From: Thiosocius sp963753845
GTDB lineage: Bacteria; Pseudomonadota; Gammaproteobacteria; Chromatiales; Chromatiaceae
Assembly (NCBI GenBank): GCA_963753845.1
Contig: CAVWEI010000001.1
Span: forward strand, 1-64,000
DNA length: 64,000 bases
Direction of reading: 5' to 3'
A model generated the notes under the pieces. It saw only the letters and a list, made by a program, of their open reading frames with translations, searched no databases and was not told the origin of the DNA. The translations under genes were made by a program, and so were the position numbers. This document shows positions 36,422 to 45,004 of this stretch, piece by piece. Within the stretch, counting starts at the first letter, position 1. Each line of letters begins with the position of its first letter.

Positions 36422-38710
36422 ATGACGATGGCACAGAGTGCAAAATCCAACAGCAGCAGAGAAATGGCGCTTGCGCGCCGTCGTGCAATGTCTGCCGGCG
36501 GCAAGAAGGCGCTGCCGCAGTCGCAGGAGCGGACGGTGAGCAGTACTCCGGCTGCGTCATCCCCTGAACCCGCTCAGCGCGCGCCGGCGCCGCGTGCACG
36601 CACCTCGCGGGGCGTGGTTTCCAGTAGCAGTACCGCAAGAGACGCGGCGTTTGCGCGACGCAAAGCGATGTCGACGCGCGGCAAGCAGGCCGTGAGCAGT
36701 GTTGACCGGACGCGTTCCGCGGCCAATGTCGCAAAGTCGGCGGCGGTTTCCCCCGCTCCGACCAAGGACAAGGAAGGCTGCGGTTGCGGCTGCAAGGACG
36801 GCGATACCGTTGCTGTCCAGGCGCCAAGGCGCGAGCGGCCGGCATCCGGCGCCTTGCGCACTTCCAGGGCCCGCAACGGCCGCAAGACAGCCATAGTCCA
36901 GAGCCCCGCCAAGGCCGCCTCTCTGGCGCGCCGCCAGGCCCATTCGACCCGCGGCAAGGCCGGTATCGCCGCTTCGGGCATGACCGAGGCGCAGACCGCC
37001 CGGGCGGTCAATCCCCAGCTGTCCGGGCGCGAACTCGCCCGCGCCCTGCGCGACCAGCGCAGCCGTCGCGGTGGAGCCGGCCACAAGAAGAGTGCGCCCA
37101 CCGGGCGCCAGCGCAAGAAACCCGCCACAGGCGCGGCGCATGACGCCCCCTGGAAAGTCGGTGCCAGTACCACCAGCCACGACCAGGTCGTCACCGGGAC
37201 CATGGTCGATCGCGACCGGGCGGTGACCGGCAACGAGCAGAGCACCTGCCGGAATGTCACCGGCACCGAGTACATGGGCGCTGACGTGTTCCGCGAGTTC
37301 TGCCAGGCCGAGCCGCCGAAGGCCCAGCGTCGCGCCGGGTCGAGCGCGACCGGCCGCGGCAACGCGGTGACCGGCAACGAGGTGGGGCGCAGTGAGAAAG
37401 TGACCGGCGACGAGCCGGGCACCTGCAAGCGCGTCACCGGGTCCGAGTATATTTCGGCCGGCCAGACCGAGGCTTTCTGCGGCACCCGGCCGGAGCCTGC
37501 GCCAATTCGCCAGACCCGGGCCGAGACCCAGAAGGGCAAGGCCGTCACGGGCGACAACGTCGGCACCTCGAAAAAGGTCACCGGCGGCGAAGCCGGTGCG
37601 GACCGGCAGCTTACCGGCACCCAGTACATGCAGTTGGGCGAACATCGCAAGGCGCCGTCGAAGGTAGGCGCCAGCGGCACCTTGCGCGGCGGAGCGGTCA
37701 CCGGAACCCTGGTTGGCCGCAGCGGCAAGACTACCGGCGACGAGCCTGGCGCCTGCCGCAACGTGACCGGGGACGACTATGTCGGCCGGGAACAGTATGA
37801 AGATTTCTGCCCGGCCACGCCCAAGGCCGAGGACCGCAAGGTTGGTGTATCGTCCACGCCCGGGGGCGAGGCCGTCACCGGCACCATGACCGGCCGTTCC
37901 GGCAAGGTGACGGGCGACGAGCCCGGCACCTGCAAGTCGGTCACCGGCACGCCCTATGCGGGCATGGAAGTTTACGCGGGTTACTGCGAGGCCCCGGCAC
38001 GGGACGCCGCCCAGTCGCGCATGACCCCTAACCGGCGCATGTTCGGCTCGGTGATGACCGGTCAGCAGCCGGGCATCGACGGCAGTATGACCGGTGCGGA
38101 CAAGGGCGCCTGCGAGCCCGTCAGCGGTACCCCTTACGTGGGCAGCGACCAGGCGGCAGAGGCTTGCCCGGCGGTTGCCGCGGAGCCCGGCGCACCCGAT
38201 TTTCCGCAGGCGATCGGTGGCGCGCCCTGGACTCACTTCAGTGTCGAGACGCCGGCGCATGCCTCCGAACATCCGGCGCTGTCGGCCGCGGTGGCCGGGA
38301 ACCAGTACGAGCATGGCCGCATCACCGGCCCGTTCGGCATGGCCGCCGGCAAGGTCACGGGCACGGAACAGGCCCGATTCGGGCGGGGTCCCGGTCAGGC
38401 GGATGAAGTACCGCCCGCTGTGGACAGGCACACCGACGGCCGGGTCAAGTCCCGCGTCACCGGCGAAGGTCAGGATGCAGGCAAGAAGGTCACCGGCGAC
38501 GACTGGGAGCGCGGCGATCACGTCACCGGCACCGAGGGAGCGTCCGCGACGGTACGCAACCAGTCGCGCCGCGGCGCGCCGCTGGGCGCAATGGCTGCGC
38601 GCGCCAGTGCGCCGGCCGAGGCGCCGAAGCCGGTCAGCCGCGTTACCGGCAGCAGCGGCAACACCGAGAACGGCTCGCTGATCACCTTTTCCGGCGGTGC
38701 GCGCGGCTGA
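36422..38710 (+). CDS. csoS2: Carboxysome assembly scaffold CsoS2
   Basis: This 762-residue intrinsically disordered protein links RuBisCO to the shell. The N-domain (about 1-240) has four basic helical repeats ('REMALARRRAMSAGGKKAL', 'ARDAAFARRKAMSTRGKQAV', 'AASLARRQAHSTRGKAG', 'GRELARALRDQRSRRG') that bind RuBisCO. The M-domain (about 245-580) has six repeats built on VTG triads, such as 'KVTGDEPGTCKRVTGSEY'. The C-domain ends 'GSLITFSGGARG', the conserved tail that inserts in the shell. Cys120, 122 and 124 form an odd 'GCGCGCK' cluster between N2 and N3. ATG at 36422 or 36428 could start it. I found no convincing slippery site for the programmed frameshift known in some species. Confidence 0.96.
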   Translation: MTMAQSAKSNSSREMALARRRAMSAGGKKALPQSQERTVSSTPAASSPEPAQRAPAPRARTSRGVVSSSSTARDAAFARRKAMSTRGKQAVSSVDRTRSAANVAKSAAVSPAPTKDKEGCGCGCKDGDTVAVQAPRRERPASGALRTSRARNGRKTAIVQSPAKAASLARRQAHSTRGKAGIAASGMTEAQTARAVNPQLSGRELARALRDQRSRRGGAGHKKSAPTGRQRKKPATGAAHDAPWKVGASTTSHDQVVTGTMVDRDRAVTGNEQSTCRNVTGTEYMGADVFREFCQAEPPKAQRRAGSSATGRGNAVTGNEVGRSEKVTGDEPGTCKRVTGSEYISAGQTEAFCGTRPEPAPIRQTRAETQKGKAVTGDNVGTSKKVTGGEAGADRQLTGTQYMQLGEHRKAPSKVGASGTLRGGAVTGTLVGRSGKTTGDEPGACRNVTGDDYVGREQYEDFCPATPKAEDRKVGVSSTPGGEAVTGTMTGRSGKVTGDEPGTCKSVTGTPYAGMEVYAGYCEAPARDAAQSRMTPNRRMFGSVMTGQQPGIDGSMTGADKGACEPVSGTPYVGSDQAAEACPAVAAEPGAPDFPQAIGGAPWTHFSVETPAHASEHPALSAAVAGNQYEHGRITGPFGMAAGKVTGTEQARFGRGPGQADEVPPAVDRHTDGRVKSRVTGEGQDAGKKVTGDDWERGDHVTGTEGASATVRNQSRRGAPLGAMAARASAPAEAPKPVSRVTGSSGNTENGSLITFSGGARG

Positions 38711-38734
38711 CGCCGGCAGATGATCGGATAGCAG

Positions 38735-40246
38735 ATGTTGCGTTCATCCAGACAAAGCTCGCTGGCATCGCGCCGCACGATCGGCAGGGCGCCCATGCGC
38801 CGCCCGGGGGCCGTGTCCCCGGCCGGCGGTCGCGGTGCCGCCGTCGGCGGCGGTTCGCATCCCCTGTGCAGGCAGGACGAGAACGCGCAACTGCAGGCCT
38901 ACGAGCGCACGGTCAAGGACGCTTTCGACGGCATCGTGCCGACCCTCAAAGAACTCTCTGCATTGCAGCACGAGGCGGACTTCGTGGCGCAGGCGCAGCG
39001 CATCGCAAGGCAGAAATTCGGTTTCGAACTGCCGGGCGGGGTCCTCGAGGGCGCATGGGTGAAACAGTTGGACATGCGCCGCCTGTTCGCATGGTGTGTG
39101 TTCCAGACCTACAAGCACTTCTGTGACGATTTCTTCCTGCACGACCCGCTGGCAAGCGTGGATGCCGACGGGTTCGACGGGTTCCTGCAGGCCTGTGGTT
39201 TCCACACCCTGGACATTTCGCCCTGTGCCGACGGACGCCTGGCGCATGTCGTGCGCTACGTGCTGCGTCTGCCGCACCGTTCGGTTCGGCGGAAATCCTA
39301 CGCCGGGGCCATGTTCGATATCGAGAACAGCGTGCAGAAATGGGTCGAGACGGAGATGCTGCGCTACCGGGAGGGCCGGCCGAACCTCGCCGACGCCCCG
39401 ACCCGTTACCTGAAGGCCGTGGTCTACCACTACAGTTCGGTGGACCCGGAACACGAAGGCTGTGCGGCACACGGTTCGGACACCCGGAAGGCGGCCCAGG
39501 CCGGGCTTGACCGTCTGAACGGGTTCAGGGAAGCGGTCGAAAACAGTTTCTGTTGCGGCGCCTCCATCGATCTGCTCCTGATCGGCCTGGATACCGACAC
39601 GGATGCCATTCGCGTGCATCTGCCGAACGGCAGGGGTGATCTCGCACTCGACAGTTACGTCGATGCATTGGCGTTGTATCAATCCACGCGGGACATGAGC
39701 GCCGGGGACGCGGCGTCTGCCGTTGCGACGGCGTTGGCCGGTTCCGCGCCCGAGTCGGCGCCGGGCATGCAGCAGTTGGCCGCGCGCCTGATCGAGAACA
39801 ATATATCGCAGGTCGTGTACGTGAAGAACGCCCACGGTGAACACTACCCGGATACCGGGCACGCCGAACGCTTTATCGGTGCGGGCGTGGGTTTCGAAGA
39901 GATCCAGCTGCGCAACCTGATGTATTTCGCCTATCTCAACACGGTTGAGGAGGCGACAGCGGACACCGACGTCGGCATCCGGATTTTCAAGGGACTCAAC
40001 GTGGCGCGCGGACTGCCGGTGCCCGTTGTGGTGCGCTTCGACTACCACGGCAAGGTGCCGGGCGCCCGGGACCGCGCGGTGCAGCACTGCGCGCGCGTCG
40101 CCGGGGCATTGAACGTGCGTTATGCGGACCTGGCGGACAAGGGGTTGCTGCACATCCTGCAACTGGTCAGGGATTGCAGCACCAATTCGGCTGTCGAGGT
40201 GCTGGCGTGCTCCGTCGACGCCGCTGTCGAAGCGGGGGCGCATTAA
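38735..40246 (+). CDS. csoSCA: Carboxysomal carbonic anhydrase CsoSCA
   Basis: The epsilon-class (beta-like) carbonic anhydrase converts luminal bicarbonate to CO2. The 503-residue protein has a disordered basic N-terminus (1-45) that likely tethers it to RuBisCO. Zinc ligands are Cys164 in 'DISPCADGRL', His232 in 'VVYHYSSVD' and Cys243 in 'GCAAHGSDTRKA', with the same 68/11 spacing as in Halothiobacillus. 'FCCGASIDLLLIGLDTDTDA' follows. It starts 24 bp after csoS2, and its TAA abuts the csoS4A ATG. Confidence 0.96.
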   Translation: MLRSSRQSSLASRRTIGRAPMRRPGAVSPAGGRGAAVGGGSHPLCRQDENAQLQAYERTVKDAFDGIVPTLKELSALQHEADFVAQAQRIARQKFGFELPGGVLEGAWVKQLDMRRLFAWCVFQTYKHFCDDFFLHDPLASVDADGFDGFLQACGFHTLDISPCADGRLAHVVRYVLRLPHRSVRRKSYAGAMFDIENSVQKWVETEMLRYREGRPNLADAPTRYLKAVVYHYSSVDPEHEGCAAHGSDTRKAAQAGLDRLNGFREAVENSFCCGASIDLLLIGLDTDTDAIRVHLPNGRGDLALDSYVDALALYQSTRDMSAGDAASAVATALAGSAPESAPGMQQLAARLIENNISQVVYVKNAHGEHYPDTGHAERFIGAGVGFEEIQLRNLMYFAYLNTVEEATADTDVGIRIFKGLNVARGLPVPVVVRFDYHGKVPGARDRAVQHCARVAGALNVRYADLADKGLLHILQLVRDCSTNSAVEVLACSVDAAVEAGAH

Positions 40247-40516
40247 ATGAAGATATGTCAGGTTGAACGGCCGCTGGTGGCGACCAACCGCATCTCGGAA
40301 ATGGAGCACAAGCATCTCCAGGTGGTCCGGGATGGGAGTTCCCTGGTGGTCGCGGTGGACGCGGTTGGTGCCAAGCCTGGTGACTGGGTGATCTGCGTCG
40401 GCAGTTCCGCGGCACGCGAGGCCGCAGGCAGCAAAGGTTACCCCAGCGATTTGACGATTGTCGGCATCATCGACAAGTGGCCACCGGAGGAACCCGATGC
40501 AGATCCTGCAGGTTGA
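40247..40516 (+). CDS. csoS4A: Carboxysome vertex protein CsoS4A
   Basis: This 89-residue bacterial microcompartment vertex (pentamer) protein caps the 12 corners of the shell. It has the family pattern 'MKICQVERPLVATNRISEME', 'DAVGAKPGDWVICVGSSAAR' and 'DLTIVGIIDKW'. The start follows the csoSCA stop with no gap, and its end overlaps csoS4B by 20 bases. Confidence 0.96.
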   Translation: MKICQVERPLVATNRISEMEHKHLQVVRDGSSLVVAVDAVGAKPGDWVICVGSSAAREAAGSKGYPSDLTIVGIIDKWPPEEPDADPAG

Positions 40517-40766
40517 AGGTTCGCTGGTCTGTACCTCGCGGGTCGAGGGCATGAAGCATTCGGTGTTTCGCATCGTGCGCGACGCGGACGGCAAACGCCA
40601 GGTGGCCACCGACCCCGTCGGTGCGAGCCCCGGCAACTGGGTCTTCCTGGCGAGCGGTTCCGCCGCGCGCTACGCGGCCGGGAATTTCGAGATCCTCACC
40701 GACTTGACGATTGCCGGGATCATCGACGAATGGCCGCCGGAAGAAACCATGGGGGCGGCGTCCTGA
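40497..40766 (+). CDS. csoS4B: Carboxysome vertex protein CsoS4B
   Basis: An 89-residue paralogue of CsoS4A: 'MQILQVEGSLVCTSRVEGMK', 'DPVGASPGNWVFLASGSAAR', 'DLTIAGIIDEW'. The true start is the ATG at 40497 inside the csoS4A coding region; GGAGG at 40485-40489 serves as ribosome binding site. Both vertex paralogues are retained, as in other alpha-carboxysome operons. Confidence 0.96.
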   Translation: MQILQVEGSLVCTSRVEGMKHSVFRIVRDADGKRQVATDPVGASPGNWVFLASGSAARYAAGNFEILTDLTIAGIIDEWPPEETMGAAS

Positions 40767-40844
40767 AGCGGGTGAGTCCGCGGGGACAAAGTACATTTTG
40801 ACGTTTTTACACACCTTTCACGAAGGCAACAGGAGACACTGAAG

Positions 40845-41135
40845 ATGGCAACTGAAAACTATGGCATCGCACTGGGCATGATCGAGACGCGCGGACTGGT
40901 GCCCGCCATCGAAGCCGCAGACGCAATGACGAAGGCTGCTGAGGTTCGACTCATCGGTCGGGAATTCGTTGGTGGCGGCTATGTCACCGTTCTGGTGCGC
41001 GGTGAAACCGGTGCGGTCAACGCCGCCGTGCGCGCCGGCGCCGACGCCTGCGAGCGCGTGGGTGACGGTCTGGTTGCAGCGCACATCATCGCGCGTCCGC
41101 ACCGTGAGGTTGAGCCGGTACTGGAAAGCAAGTAA
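40845..41135 (+). CDS. csoS1A: Carboxysome shell hexamer protein CsoS1, copy 1
   Basis: A 96-residue single-BMC-domain protein that forms the hexagonal tiles of the shell facets: 'YGIALGMIETRGLVPAIEAA', 'FVGGGYVTVLVRGETGAVNA', ending 'REVEPVLESK'. CAGGAG with good spacing precedes the ATG. It is almost identical to copy 2, differing at residues 3 and 5 and at the C-terminal tail. The 78-bp gap before it is the longest inside the shell block and may hold an extra promoter to raise the amount of this major shell protein. Confidence 0.96.
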   Translation: MATENYGIALGMIETRGLVPAIEAADAMTKAAEVRLIGREFVGGGYVTVLVRGETGAVNAAVRAGADACERVGDGLVAAHIIARPHREVEPVLESK

Positions 41136-41143
41136 CTGACGGA

Positions 41144-41166
41144 GGCTGCGTCATGCCGGCGCAGCC
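41144..41166 (+). terminator. Stem-loop between the two csoS1 genes
   Basis: GGCTGCG and CGCAGCC form a perfect 7-bp stem around a 9-base loop, eight bases after the first csoS1 stop. There is no T-run. It could adjust or stabilise csoS1A relative to csoS1B mRNA. Confidence 0.45.
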
Positions 41167-41204
41167 GCCGGGCTAAATTCCCTTAAATTTGACGGAGAAG
41201 ACAA

Positions 41205-41510
41205 ATGGCAAACGAAAAATACGGTATTGCACTGGGGATGATCGAGACCCGTGGACTGGTCCCGGCCATCGAGGCGGCCGACGCCATGACCAAGGCAGCA
41301 GAGGTTCGCCTGATCGGACGGGAGTTCGTTGGCGGCGGCTACGTCACCGTGCTGGTGCGCGGTGAGACCGGTGCCGTGAACGCGGCTGTGCGCGCCGGCG
41401 CCGATGCCTGCGAGCGCGTTGGAGACGGCCTGGTTGCCGCCCACATCATCGCCCGTCCGCACCGCGAAGTTGAGCCGATTCTGCCCACGGGTGGCGGCGT
41501 CGAGGAGTGA
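41205..41510 (+). CDS. csoS1B: Carboxysome shell hexamer protein CsoS1, copy 2
   Basis: A 101-residue BMC-H paralogue beginning 'MANEKYGIALGMIETRGLVP' and ending 'REVEPILPTGGGVEE'. From residue 6 to about 90 the sequence equals copy 1, so the pair arose by recent duplication or is kept alike by gene conversion. The longer acidic tail is the main difference. Assignment of A versus B labels is by order only. Confidence 0.95.
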   Translation: MANEKYGIALGMIETRGLVPAIEAADAMTKAAEVRLIGREFVGGGYVTVLVRGETGAVNAAVRAGADACERVGDGLVAAHIIARPHREVEPILPTGGGVEE

Positions 41511-41541
41511 TCGCTAGACGCGGCAGGGTACCGACAGTCGA

Positions 41542-41997
41542 ATGCTGACAGCACGGGTCGACCAGGGTGTGCTGGGTTATCTCGGCAGGGCTTTGAGCCT
41601 GGAGTTCTCGGCGGTTCAACTCTATAGTACCCAGTCACGCCTGGTGGCGTACTGGGGGCTGGCGAGTGCAGCCGAGCGGCTCCGGAACGAGGCCGAGGAA
41701 GAGTTGCAGCACACCGACCGGATCATCGAACGGATGCTGGCCCTTGGCGTTGCGCCCAATGCGTCGCAGCTCAGGCCGGTCAAGCTGGGTGAAAACCTGG
41801 TCGACATGCTGAAGATCAATCAGCATTTCGAGCAGGAGCTGATCGATCTGTATCATGCTGCGGCAACTTACAGTGCCCGAATCGGCGATCATGACAGTCG
41901 GCTGTTTTTCCATGCGCTGCTTGACGAAGAGCGGAGGCATCACAAAGAGCTGCTGGCGTGGCAAGCGGAGCTTTGGGATGGCGAGATCGGCGATTGA
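41542..41997 (+). CDS. Bacterioferritin-like protein of the cso operon
   Basis: A 151-residue four-helix ferritin-like protein with 'ALSLEFSAVQLYSTQSRLVA' and two ExxH motifs: EELQH (in 'AEEELQHTDRIIERM') and EERRH (in 'DEERRHHKELLAW'). These are enough for a di-iron ferroxidase site. A bacterioferritin-like gene recurs in alpha-carboxysome operons, but its job in carboxysome biology is not established. It follows csoS1B by 31 bp. Confidence 0.88.
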   Translation: MLTARVDQGVLGYLGRALSLEFSAVQLYSTQSRLVAYWGLASAAERLRNEAEEELQHTDRIIERMLALGVAPNASQLRPVKLGENLVDMLKINQHFEQELIDLYHAAATYSARIGDHDSRLFFHALLDEERRHHKELLAWQAELWDGEIGD

Positions 41998-42049
41998 GCA
42001 ACTCGTCAGTACCAAGCTGCGGGCATGATCCCGACCTGCGGGGCATCCA

Positions 42050-42313
42050 ATGAGTTCAGAATGGCGGGAGCGCAAACGGCCGTTGTGCCTTGAGCAACGA
42101 TACGAATTCGGCAGTTACACTGAATTACGTGATTTCCTCGACCAAGCCGCGGAGCTGTCAGAGCGAGAGTCCCTGTACCCTGATATGGGATTCGCGACCA
42201 ACTATGTAAATGTCACGATTTACCCGGACGACGGGAGCGCGGCATTGACCGACAAACAGCGCCAGTTCGCTGCTATGCTGGACAGCCTCTTCTCGGAACA
42301 GGCGAGCTCCTGA
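42050..42313 (+). CDS. acRAF-like RuBisCO assembly factor (pterin dehydratase fold)
   Basis: The 87-residue protein resembles the pterin-4a-carbinolamine dehydratase-like proteins of cso operons: 'LEQRYEFGSYTELRDFLDQA', 'YPDMGFATNYVNVTIYPDDG'. True dehydratases have an active-site HHPD-type motif; here only 'YPDMGF' remains, so the protein is not expected to act on pterins. In Halothiobacillus the homologue helps RuBisCO assembly (acRAF). It lies between the bacterioferritin-like gene and mcdA. Confidence 0.85.
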   Translation: MSSEWRERKRPLCLEQRYEFGSYTELRDFLDQAAELSERESLYPDMGFATNYVNVTIYPDDGSAALTDKQRQFAAMLDSLFSEQASS

Positions 42314-42320
42314 TCATCCC

Positions 42321-42950
42321 ATGCCGGTAATCGCACTTGTAGGCAACAAGGGTGGCGCAGGCAAGACCACACTGTGTATCAATCTGGCGCGCGCGTTTGC
42401 CGAGCGTGATTCGACGGTCTTGCTGGATGCAGATCCGCAGCAGTCGTCTCACAATTGGCATGCGATAGCCGACCGAAACAGTGCCTTTGAGGTCATTCCC
42501 GCGACCGAGGATGTCGCGAAGGCCGCGGCAGAGCACGCGGATTCGGTCCGCTACGTCCTGATTGATTGTCCGCCGTCGGTACATTCCCAACAGACCATCG
42601 ATGCCCTGTCAGGCGCCGATCTGGCGCTGATCCCGGTCCAGCCGTCTCCTCTGGATCTTTGGGCGAGCGTACAGATCGAAGCCGAAGTGCAGCGCGCCCG
42701 GGAGTCGAATGACGGTCTGGGTGCATTGCTGGTGATCAATCAACTCGAGCCGCGGACGCGGCTCTCCCAGGTTATGCGCGATGCGCTGGCGGAACTCAGC
42801 CTGCCCGCCGCGCAGAGTGCGGTTCGCCGCCGCATGATCTACAGAAAATCGATTATCCAGGGGCGTAGCGTGCTGGACGTTGGCAGTCAGGGCGCAGCGG
42901 CTGCGGATGAAATCAGGCAACTCGTCGACGAAATGGTGAAACTACTGTGA
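42321..42950 (+). CDS. mcdA: ParA-type carboxysome positioning ATPase McdA
   Basis: The 209-residue P-loop ATPase has a deviant Walker A 'NKGGAGKTTLC' (signature Lys10, catalytic Lys15), 'VLLDADPQQSS' and 'VLIDCPPSVHSQQTID'. McdA coats the nucleoid and distributes carboxysomes with McdB. The 4-base overlap with the small downstream mcdB supports this role over plasmid partition; no parB or parS is present. Confidence 0.92.
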   Translation: MPVIALVGNKGGAGKTTLCINLARAFAERDSTVLLDADPQQSSHNWHAIADRNSAFEVIPATEDVAKAAAEHADSVRYVLIDCPPSVHSQQTIDALSGADLALIPVQPSPLDLWASVQIEAEVQRARESNDGLGALLVINQLEPRTRLSQVMRDALAELSLPAAQSAVRRRMIYRKSIIQGRSVLDVGSQGAAAADEIRQLVDEMVKLL

Positions 42951-43231
42951 CAACCAAAGACAAGACTGGCGATCAGCTGATGGCCTCAATCCGCAAGACC
43001 AAGAGCGAGGGCACGGCGCCCGAGGCGAAAGAAGCGGGTACGGCTAGGTCAGCCACACCGGCGGCAGCCGCCCCGGCGGTCAGAAAAAAGGTCGCAACCA
43101 AGGCAAAACCGGCTGCGGCCCGGCCGCGCACGACAACAAATAAGGCTGCTGCCAAACCCAGGGCGACGCAGGCTGCCTCGGGTTCGACCGGCGCGCCATA
43201 TCAATCGTCCAAGAGAGTCTGGCCGGACTGA
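42947..43231 (+). CDS. mcdB: Carboxysome positioning adaptor McdB
   Basis: The 94-residue, Ala/Lys/Thr-rich disordered protein starts at GTG 42947, overlapping mcdA, and ends 'YQSSKRVWPD'. The C-terminal Trp is a known feature of alpha-McdB proteins, thought to guide carboxysome association; the basic N-terminus would contact McdA. The low-complexity core ('KAKPAAARPRTTTNKAAAKP') leaves little else to compare, so the call rests on size, tail and location. Confidence 0.85.
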   Translation: MTTKDKTGDQLMASIRKTKSEGTAPEAKEAGTARSATPAAAAPAVRKKVATKAKPAAARPRTTTNKAAAKPRATQAASGSTGAPYQSSKRVWPD

Positions 43232-43367
43232 CAATTTTCGGCCAGAATGGAAAATCTAATGTCGCGGTGTTTGGGGTAGATGCCCTGGGATACGCGATGG
43301 ACTGATTCTCCACACCTGTCCGACAACTGTTTGCCGTGCAGGTATCGAACGAACGTGAGGTAGGGAC

Positions 43368-44390
43368 GTGACCTTTCCCGAGAGTTTGCACGATACCCCG
43401 CCGGCCATGATGTCGGATCACCTGATCCGGCATACGACACTGCGCCAACTTCAGATCTTCGAAGCCAGTGTCCGTTTTGGCAGCTTCACCCGGGCGGCTG
43501 AGGCGCTGTTTCTCACCCAGCCGACTGTTTCCATGCAGATCAAGAAGCTTGCCGACACGGTGGGACTGCCGCTGTTCGAGCAGGTGGGCAGGAAGTTGCG
43601 GCCGACCGAAGCGGGAACCGAATTGCACAAATCGTGCCGCCAGATCTTTGCCACGCTCTCCAATCTGGAGATGACGATGGCCGATCTGAAAGGGATCAGG
43701 ATGGGGCGCCTGACGCTGGGTGTTATCACCACGGCGAATTGTTTTGCGCCAGAGGTGCTGGGAGAGTTTTGTCAGCGCTACCAGGGTATCGAGGTGGCGT
43801 TGAATGTGTTCAATCGCGACCAGATCATCGATCGCATCAAGAACAATGAAGACGATCTGTACATCATGGGCCAGGCCCCGGTCGAGCAGACGGACGATAT
43901 AGAGGCGTTCCCTTTCGCGCCGAACCCGCTGGTTCTCCTGGCGCCACGCGACCATCCTCTGGTTGGGCAAACCAATATCCCGCTGTCACGCATTGCAGAG
44001 GAGCCGCTGATTCTGCGCGAGCCCGGATCGGGGATTCGTGACGCCATGCTGCGTCTGTTCAATCAGCAGGATTTGAGCCTCAAGGTGCGGATGGAACTGG
44101 GCAGCAACGAGGCGATCAAACACGCGATCGTAGCCGGTCTCGGTCTTTCAGTACTGTCATTGCATGCACTGGCGTTGGAGGGACCTGATGGACCGGTGGC
44201 GCTGTTGGATGTCGAGGGCTTTCCGATCATGCGCAAGTGGTACATCGTCCATCCCAAGGGCAAACAGCTTTCACTGGTCGCCCAGGCATTCCTGGAGTTC
44301 GTTCAGGGGATCGAGCCGCAGATACGCTTGCAGCTGCAGGAGCAATGGCCCGATATGAAGGAGTCGCTGGACCAGCAGGCCGTCGCGTGA
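43368..44390 (+). CDS. cbbR: LysR-family RuBisCO operon regulator CbbR
   Basis: The 340-residue protein has an N-terminal winged helix-turn-helix ('TLRQLQIFEASVRFGSFTRA', 'LTQPTVSMQIKKLADTVGLP', about residues 24-75) and a periplasmic-binding-like effector domain. CbbR senses metabolites such as RuBP or NADPH and binds cbb promoters. GTG at 43368 has GAGG upstream; ATG at 43407 would also leave a complete DNA-binding domain. Location just after mcdB and same-strand orientation is unusual only in that CbbR is often divergent from cbbL. Confidence 0.9.
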   Translation: MTFPESLHDTPPAMMSDHLIRHTTLRQLQIFEASVRFGSFTRAAEALFLTQPTVSMQIKKLADTVGLPLFEQVGRKLRPTEAGTELHKSCRQIFATLSNLEMTMADLKGIRMGRLTLGVITTANCFAPEVLGEFCQRYQGIEVALNVFNRDQIIDRIKNNEDDLYIMGQAPVEQTDDIEAFPFAPNPLVLLAPRDHPLVGQTNIPLSRIAEEPLILREPGSGIRDAMLRLFNQQDLSLKVRMELGSNEAIKHAIVAGLGLSVLSLHALALEGPDGPVALLDVEGFPIMRKWYIVHPKGKQLSLVAQAFLEFVQGIEPQIRLQLQEQWPDMKESLDQQAVA

Positions 44391-44431
44391 TCGAAAGCGG
44401 TCTGACCGAAAGTGCCAGGCGCGTGTCGTGC

Positions 44432-44986
44432 TCAGAGGCTTCGCAGGCGCCGCGTCTTGTCGACCATGCGATAGGTCGACAGGTTGTTGTTGAAGCGCGA
44501 GGCCTCGTACACCGGTACCCATAACACCTCGTGAGACTCGTCGTTGCCGGGTACCGGCAGGCGGTCGTCGATTTCGAGCAGGAAGCGGATATCGAAGTGC
44601 GTATGGCGCGGTTCTGCCCCTATCGCGGGGATGGTGTGGATATCGACATCGAACACGGTGCCGTCGACCAGCTTGATGTGCTCGGCGGGAATGCCCGTTT
44701 CCTCGTGCGTTTCACGCAGCGCGACGCGCAGAATATCCGCATTGCCATCGGCGTGTCCGCCCGGCTGGAACCACTCATTGTGCTTGCGATGGTGCATCAG
44801 CAGCACCTTGTCGCGGGTCGGATTCACCACCCAGGCTGAGCCGGTGACATGCCCGTGCAGGAGTTCGCGATGAAAACAGTCCGGATGTTTTGCGACGAAG
44901 TGCCGTGCACGCGCCACATTGCCGGCCTCGGCAACAGATTGCGGGTGGTGGTCGTCCAACAGGCGTATAAGTTCTTCGCGATGCAT
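44432..44986 (-). CDS. Nudix hydrolase
   Basis: The 184-residue protein has a Nudix box at about residues 76-98 ending 'LRETHEETGI', with the catalytic RExxxEExG core present. The earlier Glu of the consensus is Ala. Flanking strands read 'LMHHRKHNEWFQPGGHAD'. The substrate (nucleoside diphosphate linked to X) cannot be told. It is 18 bp downstream of csoS1D on the same strand, and may be cotranscribed with it. Confidence 0.85.
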   Translation of the reverse strand: MHREELIRLLDDHHPQSVAEAGNVARARHFVAKHPDCFHRELLHGHVTGSAWVVNPTRDKVLLMHHRKHNEWFQPGGHADGNADILRVALRETHEETGIPAEHIKLVDGTVFDVDIHTIPAIGAEPRHTHFDIRFLLEIDDRLPVPGNDESHEVLWVPVYEASRFNNNLSTYRMVDKTRRLRSL

Positions 44987-45004
44987 GTCTGCAGCCGGCT
45001 TCCG

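Noticed and set aside
37568..37576. TCGAAAAAG in csoS2 as a programmed -1 frameshift site
   Set aside because: G-AAA-AAG is a weak heptamer, it lies near the middle of the protein, and no strong downstream structure was evident.
42050..42313. Active pterin-4a-carbinolamine dehydratase
   Set aside because: The catalytic HHPD-type motif is not present and the gene sits inside the cso operon, as acRAF does.
42321..42950. ParA-like gene as a sign of a plasmid or integrated element
   Set aside because: No parB/parS or replication genes; overlap with an McdB-like gene in a cso operon identifies carboxysome positioning.
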